A stretch of DNA of 10,279 nucleotides from assembly GCA_903922745.1 (NCBI GenBank), contig CAIXVA010000117.1, positions 1 to 10,279 on the forward strand, given 5' to 3'. The DNA is from an uncultured Actinomycetes bacterium (lineage in GTDB: Bacteria; Actinomycetota; Actinomycetes; Nanopelagicales; Nanopelagicaceae). The notes under the pieces were generated by a model. That model searched no databases, was not told where the DNA came from, and saw only the letters and a list, made by a program, of their open reading frames with translations. Below, in pieces: positions 1 to 6,262 of the stretch. Each line of letters begins with the position of its first letter. Position 1 is the stretch's first letter. The position numbers were made by a program, and so were the translations under genes.

Positions 1-644
1 GGTGTGTACTTCTGAAGATTCTTTTCAGCTTCAACAAGATCCTTTGTATTGCCAAGATATAGAGCCTCTTCACTGTTGAGAAGAATTCCATCCATCATCG
101 CAACCCAGGACAATGCCTCTTCAAGTGAAACAATCTTCATCGCACCTGTTGTAGTTGGATCAAAGAAAATTGGCTTGCCCGCAGCTTTGATCTTCTTAAT
201 CATTGCAATCACTGCTTCACGGCTACGGAAATCCAATAATGCGTAACCAGATAAATAAACACCGTCAATGTCATCTAGTGGTGGCAAATCACTGACTTCA
301 AGGTCAGCATTCGCACCGTTGTCTGGAAACATCGTGCGTTCCCCATTGGCATCAACCAAGATCACAACAACACCTGTTGGGCGTCCGCTATGCATCAAAT
401 TGAGGTGTTCAACACCGTATTTATCTAAATCCGAAATCAAAGCAAAACCCACTGGATCATTGCCGGTTCGGGCAACTAAATGAGAGCGTGAATTTGTGCG
501 GGTAATCCAGGTTGCAACATTTGCTGCTTGTCCACCGGGGTGGCTAGAAATCTTGCTGGCAGTGTCATTGCCATAGTTAATTGGCTCTTTCAGTTGAGAA
601 ATAACATCTAGTGCTAAATCACCAATGCATAAAATCTTTTTCAT
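1..644 (-). CDS. psuK: Pseudouridine kinase-like PfkB-family kinase (C-terminus beyond the window)
   Basis: This is the N-terminal 214 residues of a PfkB/ribokinase-fold kinase; families of this kind usually have about 300-320 residues. Visible hallmarks are the opening strand CIGDLALDVI (residues 6-15, with Asp9 and Asp13 near the sugar site), the glycine-rich substrate-binding motif GGQAANVA (37-44), the lid-type strand after it, and FFDPTTTGAMK about residue 160-170. The ATP-site motif with the catalytic base (DTxGAGD type) would lie past the left edge and cannot be checked. Its ATG overlaps the TGA of psuG in an ATGA, so translation is probably coupled. The substrate is inferred from this pairing: PsuK converts pseudouridine plus ATP to pseudouridine 5'-phosphate, which PsuG cleaves. 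On sequence alone it could be another nucleoside or sugar kinase. Confidence 0.85.
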   Translation of the reverse strand, partial: MKKILCIGDLALDVISQLKEPINYGNDTASKISSHPGGQAANVATWITRTNSRSHLVARTGNDPVGFALISDLDKYGVEHLNLMHSGRPTGVVVILVDANGERTMFPDNGANADLEVSDLPPLDDIDGVYLSGYALLDFRSREAVIAMIKKIKAAGKPIFFDPTTTGAMKIVSLEEALSWVAMMDGILLNSEEALYLGNTKDLVEAEKNLQKYT

Positions 645-1543
645 CCAAGCGCCACTGCAATCTGTGCTGCCAGTAAGCAATTCGACTTAATAATTTCGGT
701 ATTGATCGCAAGTGATTCGCCCTTTGAAGCGGTGTGGAAGTGCTCAAGTAAGAATGGAGTAACAAGCTTTCCTGTGATTCCTTCTTGATCAGCCTTCTTC
801 AATCCAGATGCCAGAATCTCATCGTGGCGAGCTTTGTTCATCTCTTTTTCAACAGGGTTTGCAACAACCAGTGCTTTGAACTGTGTGGAAACCGCTTTAC
901 GAGCACGGATGACTGCAGCAATTTCCTTGGGGGAATCAACACGGTGTTCTAGCGTGAAACCTGAATCTGTTAAGTAGAAGCCAGGAAATGCGGTGGTCTT
1001 ATAGCCAACTAGTCCAATCGCAAGTGTTTCAAGACGTTCTAGCGTTGCATGAACATCTAAAATTGATTTAACTCCAGCACAGACGATTGTCATATCTAGT
1101 TGAGACAAGGCTGTTAGATCAGCTGATTCATCAAATGATTCATTGGCCCCACGGTGTACGCCACCGAGACCACCTGTAGCAAAAATATTAATTCCAGAAA
1201 TTGCTGCGATATGAGCAGTTGCGGCAACTGTTGTTGCAGCGGATTTTCCTTGAGCAACAATTATTGCTAAGTCGCGAATAGATGCTTTTGCTATGTCGTC
1301 ACGGTTTGCAATTGCTTCGAGTTCTGAACGCTCGAGTCCTACCAAGATTTTTCCATCCAGCAGAGCGATCGTTGCTGGTACCGCGCCTGCTTCTCGGACA
1401 ATTCGCTCACATTCGATTGCAACTTCTAGGTTTGAAGGACGTGGCAAGCCGTGGCTGATAATTGTTGATTCAAGGGCAACAACCGGCTTTCCGGCCTTGA
1501 GTGCATCAGCAACTTCAGTCGAGAATTTAATCGCTTGGTCCAT
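641..1543 (-). CDS. psuG: Pseudouridine-5'-phosphate glycosidase
   Basis: PsuG breaks the C-C glycosidic bond of pseudouridine 5'-phosphate, giving uracil and ribose 5-phosphate, in the cytoplasm. The protein has 300 residues with the chosen ATG, close to the roughly 310 of the E. coli enzyme. Family signatures are VALESTIISHGLP (22-34, with Glu25 matching the catalytic glutamate), DIAKASIRDL with Lys86, the ATGGLGGVHRGA loop (about 122-133) followed by Asp142, and VCAGVKSILD with Lys159, equivalent to the lysine that forms the imine with the opened ribose. All key residues appear intact. A TTG two codons upstream (1549) keeps the frame open, but the ATG at 1543 is preferred because a TAGAGT hexamer ends 6 bases before it, fitting a leaderless transcript; read as a ribosome site, AGAG is also correctly placed only for the ATG. 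It is first gene of the psuG-psuK operon. Confidence 0.95.
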   Translation of the reverse strand: MDQAIKFSTEVADALKAGKPVVALESTIISHGLPRPSNLEVAIECERIVREAGAVPATIALLDGKILVGLERSELEAIANRDDIAKASIRDLAIIVAQGKSAATTVAATAHIAAISGINIFATGGLGGVHRGANESFDESADLTALSQLDMTIVCAGVKSILDVHATLERLETLAIGLVGYKTTAFPGFYLTDSGFTLEHRVDSPKEIAAVIRARKAVSTQFKALVVANPVEKEMNKARHDEILASGLKKADQEGITGKLVTPFLLEHFHTASKGESLAINTEIIKSNCLLAAQIAVALG

Positions 1544-1549
1544 AGACAA

Positions 1550-1555
1550 ACTCTA
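1550..1555 (-). promoter_or_regulatory. Candidate -10 box of a leaderless psuG transcript
   Basis: On the minus strand TAGAGT fits the actinobacterial -10 pattern TANNNT and lies 6 bases upstream of the psuG ATG, so transcription would begin at or very near the start codon. No good -35 box is visible. The same bases can be read as a weak AGAG ribosome-binding site, so the call rests on spacing and on the similar arrangement at 4769-4789. Confidence 0.5.
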
Positions 1556-1581
1556 GTGCACAGTCATGGGAAGATAAGCAC

Positions 1582-2682
1582 GTGCATTTGTCCCAGATAA
1601 CGCCATCGATCTTTTCCTCCCTTGGCCTTGAAAGTGCAGTTGATCACTTAACTGTGGGGCAGTCGCCAATGGGACGAGAACTTCTTTTCTTAATCGATGG
1701 TTTTGGGTTTGATACTTTTGCAACGTACGCGGATGCGATGCCAACGATGTCGCGAATGTTTAACCATGGACTCATACAAACAGCATTTCCTTCAACGACA
1801 GCAACTTCGCTTGCAACTTTAACAACCGGACAGTTACCCGGAGCGCATGGAATGTTGGGCTACACAGTGCAGGTTCCGCGAAGTGGTGGACGATTGCTTA
1901 ACGCACTTAAGTGGGATGAACGTGTTGATCCAGAGAATTGGCAACCAGTTGAGACTTTATTTCAGCAAGCAGCAGCTGCAGGAATCAATGTCACACATGT
2001 TGCGGCAAAGCGGTATGAAAACTCAGGCTTTACGCGTGCAGTTTTTCGCGGAGCCAACTACAGGGGTGCAAATGTAGTTACAGATTTAATAAGCGAAACA
2101 AAGTTAGCGTTACAGAAATCACCTTCTTTTGTTTATTTATACGTAAATGATTTAGATAACGCCGGCCATTCAGATGGTGTCGGAAGCGACAAATGGATTG
2201 CAGCCTTAATTATGATCGATCAAATGGTTTCGCAATTAATGAAAGAAGTTCCAAAGGGCACACGTATCTGGGTAACATCAGATCACGGAATGATCAACGT
2301 TGAAGAAAAGATTGTTATCGGTCTTGATAATCCATTGATGCAAGGTGTCAGCGTTGTTGCGGGCGAACCTCGTGCACGTCATCTTTATTTAGATTCTGAT
2401 TCATCTGTAGCTCGCGCCGATACTGCAGCTTTGTGGCAAGAATATTTGCAGGACAAAGCGCTAGTACTAACGCGGGAACAGGCAATATCTACTAATTTAT
2501 TTGGCCCAGAAGTCAGTGCAGATGCCTTTGATCGCATGGGAGAAGTAATAGCTATTGCCCGCGGAGGTCTTGTTTTACTTGATGCTGATCGTGTTGAAAA
2601 AGAAGGTGCGATGGTTGGTCATCATGGCGCAGACAGTGATATTGAATCTCAGGTTGGTTTACTGACAACAACCTTGAGTTAA
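1582..2682 (+). CDS. Type I phosphodiesterase / nucleotide pyrophosphatase-like protein (alkaline phosphatase superfamily)
   Basis: This 366-residue protein belongs to the family of two-metal phosphodiesterases/nucleotide pyrophosphatases. The metal site can be traced: LIDGFGFD (Asp39); FPSTTATS, where Thr73 aligns with the nucleophilic threonine; NDLDNAGH (Asp192, His196); TSDHGM (Asp234, His235); and GHHG near the end (His347-His348). No signal peptide or membrane segment is seen, so it is probably cytoplasmic. The natural substrate is unknown; phosphodiester or pyrophosphate hydrolysis follows from the family. The start is GTG with a purine-rich GGGAAGA 7 bases upstream; the nearby ATG at 1565 is closed by a stop after three codons. 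It diverges from psuG across only 38 bp and converges on sepH with an 11-bp gap. In many actinobacteria a gene of this family sits near sepH, as far as I recall, suggesting conserved context rather than proven function. Confidence 0.85.
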   Translation: MHLSQITPSIFSSLGLESAVDHLTVGQSPMGRELLFLIDGFGFDTFATYADAMPTMSRMFNHGLIQTAFPSTTATSLATLTTGQLPGAHGMLGYTVQVPRSGGRLLNALKWDERVDPENWQPVETLFQQAAAAGINVTHVAAKRYENSGFTRAVFRGANYRGANVVTDLISETKLALQKSPSFVYLYVNDLDNAGHSDGVGSDKWIAALIMIDQMVSQLMKEVPKGTRIWVTSDHGMINVEEKIVIGLDNPLMQGVSVVAGEPRARHLYLDSDSSVARADTAALWQEYLQDKALVLTREQAISTNLFGPEVSADAFDRMGEVIAIARGGLVLLDADRVEKEGAMVGHHGADSDIESQVGLLTTTLS

Positions 2683-2693
2683 AAGGTTAAGAG

Positions 2694-3527
2694 TTACTTG
2701 TCCTCTGGCTTAATGCCGAACATGATTTCATCCCAGCTTGGGACCTTTGCACGTGCTGTAATTCCGTCTCGGGATGCTTCGTCATCTGGCTCTTCGCGAA
2801 TAACTGCTAGGCGTGGAACCTCACGAATTTCTTCGACAACATCTTCAATTTCTTGCTCACTGACCTCTTTGCGGAACTCGCTATACACATCAATCACACG
2901 ACGCTCGGAGGGGTGAGAAGCTTCAGTTGGAACTAACCCTGCTGTTGGAAGCTGACGCGGTGCAGGCTCATCACCCATCATCCAGCGCGCATTCTCATCC
3001 ATAGATGTAACTGTGCGAAGGGTTGAGTCAAAGTTCCACTGTGCGATTCCAACACCTGTGTTGTTTGGATAATGAAGTTCGATTGTCCACGTGCCATCTT
3101 CAAGGCGCCATGTGTCCCACGAAAGTTCTGATGAATCAATATTGCGTGGAGCAAGGCGAGAGATAACAACTCCTAAAAGTGTTACGGCATCGCGGCCGCC
3201 TTCTTTACGAATTGCAATCTGCTGGGCCTGATCAATGATGTAGATGCGCTCTGAAAGAATTGGACCCGCAAAACGTTCGATCTTTTCAATTGAAATATTA
3301 TTATCACGCGCGATTTGTTCTGCTGTTTGTCCTGCACGTAGCAATCGTTGAACCTCTTTGATTGAAACAATTGGTTCATCAGATGCTGGAACTGACATTA
3401 GTCGCTGCTGATTAACTGTTGCACGCAATGTGTCGCTTACACGGACAGTGAATTCATTTCCGTCATTGTCATGCAATGAAAGATGCAGACCGTCGTCGGT
3501 CTTTCCATTTAGTCGTAGCTCAGTCAC
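2694..3527 (-). CDS. sepH: Cell-division protein SepH (DUF3071), FtsZ regulator
   Basis: SepH is an actinobacterial protein that binds FtsZ and promotes its assembly at the division site. The N-terminal DUF3071 domain begins TELRLNGKTDDG; it contains a helix-turn-helix-like segment (about 54-86, including VQRLLRAGQTAEQIA and ISIEKIERFAG) followed by SERIYIIDQAQ. After a variable, acidic linker the protein ends in the conserved-looking motif PSWDEIMFG (263-271). At 277 residues it is shorter than Streptomyces SepH, mainly through the linker. The open frame extends 20 codons further to 3587, but I chose the GTG at 3527 because family members start with a TELRL-like sequence and the extra residues lie inside the upstream MFS gene. 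The start overlaps the MFS stop by 8 bp (GTGACTGA). No clear Shine-Dalgarno is present, so translational coupling to the transporter gene is likely. Confidence 0.92.
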   Translation of the reverse strand: MTELRLNGKTDDGLHLSLHDNDGNEFTVRVSDTLRATVNQQRLMSVPASDEPIVSIKEVQRLLRAGQTAEQIARDNNISIEKIERFAGPILSERIYIIDQAQQIAIRKEGGRDAVTLLGVVISRLAPRNIDSSELSWDTWRLEDGTWTIELHYPNNTGVGIAQWNFDSTLRTVTSMDENARWMMGDEPAPRQLPTAGLVPTEASHPSERRVIDVYSEFRKEVSEQEIEDVVEEIREVPRLAVIREEPDDEASRDGITARAKVPSWDEIMFGIKPEDK

Positions 3528-4761
3528 GAGCACGAGGGTAGCCGATGAGAGCCTTATAAGTGCTGAAGTAAGGCAGCGTGGCTGCACATGCCGCGATCAT
3601 GAATCCCAGCGGTACCCAATATGCAATGTCTGCACCAAAGCGATCGATGATTTGGCCAGAAAGTGCGCTAGAAATCGCACCGCCCATAGGCATTCCGGCA
3701 ACGACCCACGTCAAAGTTTCTGTGATCTGATCTGCAGGGACTGCGCCTTCTGCAACTCCGTACGCGTTAATAACCAGGGGAGCGATTGCAAATCCGTTAA
3801 AGAATAAAGCAACAGCTAACCACACCATGGAGTGAGTAAAAAGCATTGGAACTGAAAGCAAGGTCAGTGCGAATAAGAAGATTAAGAATCGTGAAGCACT
3901 CGATAGCTTCCATTTGATTGTGCCGTTGATAATCGCGGCGATTCCACTACCAAATGCCCAGATTGCCAAAAGGATTCCTGACTTACTTTCTTGGCCTCTG
4001 TGTTCGGCAAAGGCAACGGTGACGATTGCAATTGAGCCAAAGAATCCACCCAGAAGGGTCGTCGCAAGAACCACGGCTTGTACACGTTTGTTGCGAATGA
4101 CTGCCGGATGGGGATCAACAATGCGCTTAGGTGTGGCAGGTGGCTCTGTAGATTTTTGCATAACAAATAGCGGGACGCCGATTAGCACGAAGATAATTCC
4201 AGAAATGATTCCGGCAGCAGGTGCAATTGTTGTCGCACACGCAGTCACAATGATTGGTCCAAGGATAAAAACAACTTCATCCATGATCGCTTCAAACGAG
4301 TATGCCACATTGACTAAGTGGCGATCTTGTTCATCTTCAGCTGTGCTTGTTTTATCTGGGCTGAGGATATGGAGCCAGCGGCGACGGACTAACCCCCCAG
4401 TATTTACTGACATGGATTCGGCCAGAATAATTGTGACAAACCACGTCCATACAGGTGTGTGATTTAAAACTAATACAGTAAATAGCGATAGACCTGTGAC
4501 TTTAAAAGGAATAACACGCACCAACATTGCACTTTGGCCAATACGATCTGCCACGCGCGACCAATGAGGTGTAGCACATGCCATAACTACCGAGGCTGTT
4601 GCACTTAGCGCTCCAGCTAGTGCATATGAGTCGCTGACGGCCACAACAATGAAAATAAGTGCAAGTGAATCCATCGAGATTGGCATGCGCGCGATTACGC
4701 CAGGAATTGAGAATCTCATCGCTCCAGGAGTGCTAATTAAGGTTTTATATCCTGAGAACAT
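3520..4761 (-). CDS. MFS transporter, co-transcribed with sepH
   Basis: This 413-residue, very hydrophobic protein has about 12 predicted membrane segments in two halves separated by a charged cytoplasmic loop near residues 205-225 (KSTEPPATPKRIVDPH). A degenerate motif A, SRVADRIGQ (68-76), lies between the second and third segments as expected for the major facilitator superfamily. The substrate cannot be told from sequence; efflux of a small molecule is the usual guess for such proteins. The start TPGAMRFSIPGVIARMPISM is typical of the actinobacterial MFS subfamily whose genes stand next to sepH. It is the first gene of a two-gene unit with sepH and diverges from the inositol monophosphatase gene. 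The ATG has no ribosome site upstream but has TAGACT 7 bases before it, so leaderless translation is likely. Confidence 0.88.
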   Translation of the reverse strand: MFSGYKTLISTPGAMRFSIPGVIARMPISMDSLALIFIVVAVSDSYALAGALSATASVVMACATPHWSRVADRIGQSAMLVRVIPFKVTGLSLFTVLVLNHTPVWTWFVTIILAESMSVNTGGLVRRRWLHILSPDKTSTAEDEQDRHLVNVAYSFEAIMDEVVFILGPIIVTACATTIAPAAGIISGIIFVLIGVPLFVMQKSTEPPATPKRIVDPHPAVIRNKRVQAVVLATTLLGGFFGSIAIVTVAFAEHRGQESKSGILLAIWAFGSGIAAIINGTIKWKLSSASRFLIFLFALTLLSVPMLFTHSMVWLAVALFFNGFAIAPLVINAYGVAEGAVPADQITETLTWVVAGMPMGGAISSALSGQIIDRFGADIAYWVPLGFMIAACAATLPYFSTYKALIGYPRARD

Positions 4762-4768
4762 AGGCAGG

Positions 4769-4774
4769 AGTCTA
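4769..4774 (-). promoter_or_regulatory. Candidate -10 box of a leaderless MFS-sepH transcript
   Basis: Minus-strand TAGACT matches TANNNT and ends 7 bases before the ATG at 4761. There is no Shine-Dalgarno between it and the start. It is the mirror image of the hexamer at 4784-4789 on the other strand; no good -35 box can be seen. Confidence 0.6.
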
Positions 4775-4783
4775 TCTCGCAGT

Positions 4784-4789
4784 TAGACT
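4784..4789 (+). promoter_or_regulatory. Candidate -10 box of a leaderless inositol monophosphatase transcript
   Basis: TAGACT matches the actinobacterial -10 pattern TANNNT and ends 6 bases before the ATG at 4796, placing the likely transcription start on the start codon. The intervening GCTCCT has no ribosome-binding character, which supports leaderless translation. No -35 box is evident. Confidence 0.6.
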
Positions 4790-4795
4790 GCTCCT

Positions 4796-5560
4796 ATGAC
4801 TGATACGCAGCAATTACTTGAACTCGCCCTAAAGATTGCACGACAAGCAGGTGAATTACTAGTAGATCGTCCTGCTTCGTGGGACTTAACAGTTAAATCA
4901 ACTGCAATTGATATCGCTACGCAGATGGATATGGCATCAGAAAAGTTAATTGTTGAAAGTATTTTGGCTGCACGTCCGGATGATGGAATCATCGGCGAAG
5001 AAGGTGCATCTCGCGAAAGCACAAGCGGTGTTACGTGGGTAATTGATCCGGTCGACGGCACTGTTAATTATTTTTATGGATTACCTGGCTGGGCAATCAG
5101 TATTGCTGCAAAGGATGAAAATGGAACCTTGGTTGGCGTTGTTCATTCACCAACAGTTAATGCAACGTGGCACGCATCAAAAGGCGGGGGAGCATTTCTC
5201 AATGATGTAAAGATTGCCTGCAATGATCCAGTTGAACTCAATCGCGCGCTGTTGTCATCCGGCTTTGCCTATGATGTGAAAAATCGAATTGAGCAATTAA
5301 AGATTGTTAATGCATTGCTGCCGCAGATCCGAGATCTTCGTCGTATTGGATCGGCCGCGGCAGATATTTGCCATGTGGCCACGGGAATGGTTGATGGGTA
5401 TTTTGAAACGGGATTGTATGAATGGGATTTGGCTGCAGCTGAGCTGATTGCCCGTGAGGCAGGAGCAACGGTTACCACCCGTCCATGGCATGGGCTCAAT
5501 CTGACCGTGGCAGCTGGCCCGCACCTATTTGCCGCCCTGAACGCTCAGATTCCTGAATAG
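4796..5560 (+). CDS. Inositol monophosphatase-family phosphatase
   Basis: This 254-residue enzyme has the full magnesium site of the inositol monophosphatase family: IIGEEGA (Glu68-Glu69), WVIDPVDGTVNYFYGLP (Asp84, Asp87, with the DPxDGT signature) and YEWDLAAAELIAREAGA (Asp211, the WD motif near the C-terminus). The length is typical. Related actinobacterial enzymes hydrolyse inositol 1-phosphate, histidinol phosphate, fructose 1,6-bisphosphate or PAP, and sequence alone does not separate these; SuhB-like is the closest label. It is cytoplasmic. It stands alone, divergent from the MFS-sepH pair, and ends 124 bp before rplS. The ATG is chosen because the TAGACT box is correctly spaced from it and the family N-terminus (LLELALKIARQAGELL) begins right after. 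Confidence 0.9.
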   Translation: MTDTQQLLELALKIARQAGELLVDRPASWDLTVKSTAIDIATQMDMASEKLIVESILAARPDDGIIGEEGASRESTSGVTWVIDPVDGTVNYFYGLPGWAISIAAKDENGTLVGVVHSPTVNATWHASKGGGAFLNDVKIACNDPVELNRALLSSGFAYDVKNRIEQLKIVNALLPQIRDLRRIGSAAADICHVATGMVDGYFETGLYEWDLAAAELIAREAGATVTTRPWHGLNLTVAAGPHLFAALNAQIPE

Positions 5561-5569
5561 AACTCCAGC

Positions 5570-5609
5570 CCTGAGTGATTTAGACCGCTTTCCCCGATTT
5601 ACGCTCAGG
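5570..5609 (+). other. Stem-loop between the phosphatase gene and rplS
   Basis: CCTGAGTG (5570-5577) can pair with CGCTCAGG (5602-5609): 8 bp with one G-U pair, around a 24-base loop. There is no following T-run, so it is not a standard intrinsic terminator. It starts 10 bases after the stop codon of the upstream gene. It may be a factor-assisted 3' end, part of a leader upstream of rplS, or chance. Confidence 0.3.
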
Positions 5610-5628
5610 CCTACCTCTGTGGCACAAT
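5598..5628 (+). promoter_or_regulatory. Weak candidate promoter for the rplS operon
   Basis: TTTACG (5598-5603) and CACAAT (5623-5628) each match four of six consensus bases, separated by 19 bases, slightly long. If used, it would give a leader of roughly 50 bases before rplS. A promoter is expected in this 124-bp gap because rplS begins a new operon here; these hexamers are only the best visible choice. Confidence 0.25.
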
Positions 5629-5672
5629 ACGCAGTCTGCACCGCCAAAGCGTGTGCTTAATAGAAATGACAA

Positions 5673-5677
5673 AAGGA
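5673..5677 (+). promoter_or_regulatory. Ribosome-binding site of rplS
   Basis: AAGGA lies 7 bases before the rplS ATG. It is the clearest Shine-Dalgarno in the window; most other starts here have none or only a weak purine stretch, so L19 appears to be translated from a leadered message. Confidence 0.8.
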
Positions 5678-5684
5678 TCCGAAT

Positions 5685-6254
5685 ATGAACATTCTTGACG
5701 CCGTAGATGCAGTATCCCTGCGCAAAGACATCCCACAGTTTCGTGCCGGTGATGAGCTCAAGGTCCATGTTCGTGTTATCGAAGGTAACAAGAGCCGTCT
5801 TCAGGTTTTCCAAGGAATCGTAATCCGTCGTCAAGGCGATGGCGTTCGTGAAACTTTCACAATCCGTAAGGTTTCTTACGGTGTTGGTGTTGAGCGTACT
5901 TTCCCAGTTCACACTCCAGTTATTGAAAAGATCGAGCTAGTAAAGAAGGGCGAAGTACGTCGCGCCAAGCTTTATTACCTACGTGACCTACGCGGTAAGG
6001 CTGCCAAGATTCGCGAAAAGCGTGATGGCGTTGAAGGGTACGGCGACGGAATTCTTTCTACACCAGTGTCCGCGCCAATAATTGAGGAAGCTGTGTCCGA
6101 GGTTCCAGCTCCAGTTGTGACTCAAGAAGCTGTGGCTGAAGTAGTTGCAGAAACTCCAGCTGAAGCAGTTGTTGAAACTCCAGCTGAAGTTACAACTACA
6201 GACGTTGTGGCTGAAGCGGTTGCTGAAGCAACTGACGCACCTGCTGCTGAATAA
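5685..6254 (+). CDS. rplS: 50S ribosomal protein L19 with a long acidic C-terminal tail
   Basis: Residues 1-114 are a complete bL19: [49 protein letters not shown], and the C-terminal [17 protein letters not shown] that closes the usual protein of about 115 residues. L19 sits at the interface of the two ribosomal subunits. A further 75 residues (115-189) follow in the same frame, made almost only of Ala, Val, Glu, Pro and Thr, with 16 acidic and no Lys or Arg residues. The tail includes two copies of ETPAE in an 8-residue repeat (156-171). It is likely disordered; its role is unknown. The ATG has a good AAGGA ribosome site. rplS heads the run rplS-lepB-rnhB; trmD, its usual upstream neighbour, is not there. 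Confidence 0.97.
   Translation: MNILDAVDAVSLRKDIPQFRAGDELKVHVRVIEGNKSRLQVFQGIVIRRQGDGVRETFTIRKVSYGVGVERTFPVHTPVIEKIELVKKGEVRRAKLYYLRDLRGKAAKIREKRDGVEGYGDGILSTPVSAPIIEEAVSEVPAPVVTQEAVAEVVAETPAEAVVETPAEVTTTDVVAEAVAEATDAPAAE
6150..6197 (+). repeat. 24-bp tandem repeat inside the rplS tail
   Basis: Two 24-base units (6150-6173 and 6174-6197) share an identical first 16 bases (GAAACTCCAGCTGAAG) and then diverge. The unit is a multiple of three and in frame, giving ETPAEAVV then ETPAEVTT. It looks like an internal duplication that lengthened the acidic tail. Confidence 0.8.
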
Positions 6255-6262
6255 TTCTCTCA

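Noticed and set aside
2670..2688. AACCTT / AAGGTT hairpin at the convergent end of the phosphodiesterase and sepH genes
   Set aside because: The stem has only 6 bp, four of them A-T, and no T-run follows on either strand; it is too weak to call a terminator.
3528..3587. Longer N-terminus for sepH from an ATG at 3587
   Set aside because: The extra 20 residues are encoded inside the MFS gene and precede the family's usual TELRL start; the GTG at 3527 fits better.
3914..4462. Long plus-strand open frame of 182 codons
   Set aside because: It lies fully antisense to the MFS gene, shows low-complexity Ile/Ala/Thr/Ser content typical of a shadow of a membrane-protein gene, and has no recognisable motif.
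5580..5912. Minus-strand open frame of 110 codons over the rplS start
   Set aside because: It is antisense to the conserved L19 core and its leader, has no family resemblance and would need a start inside rplS.
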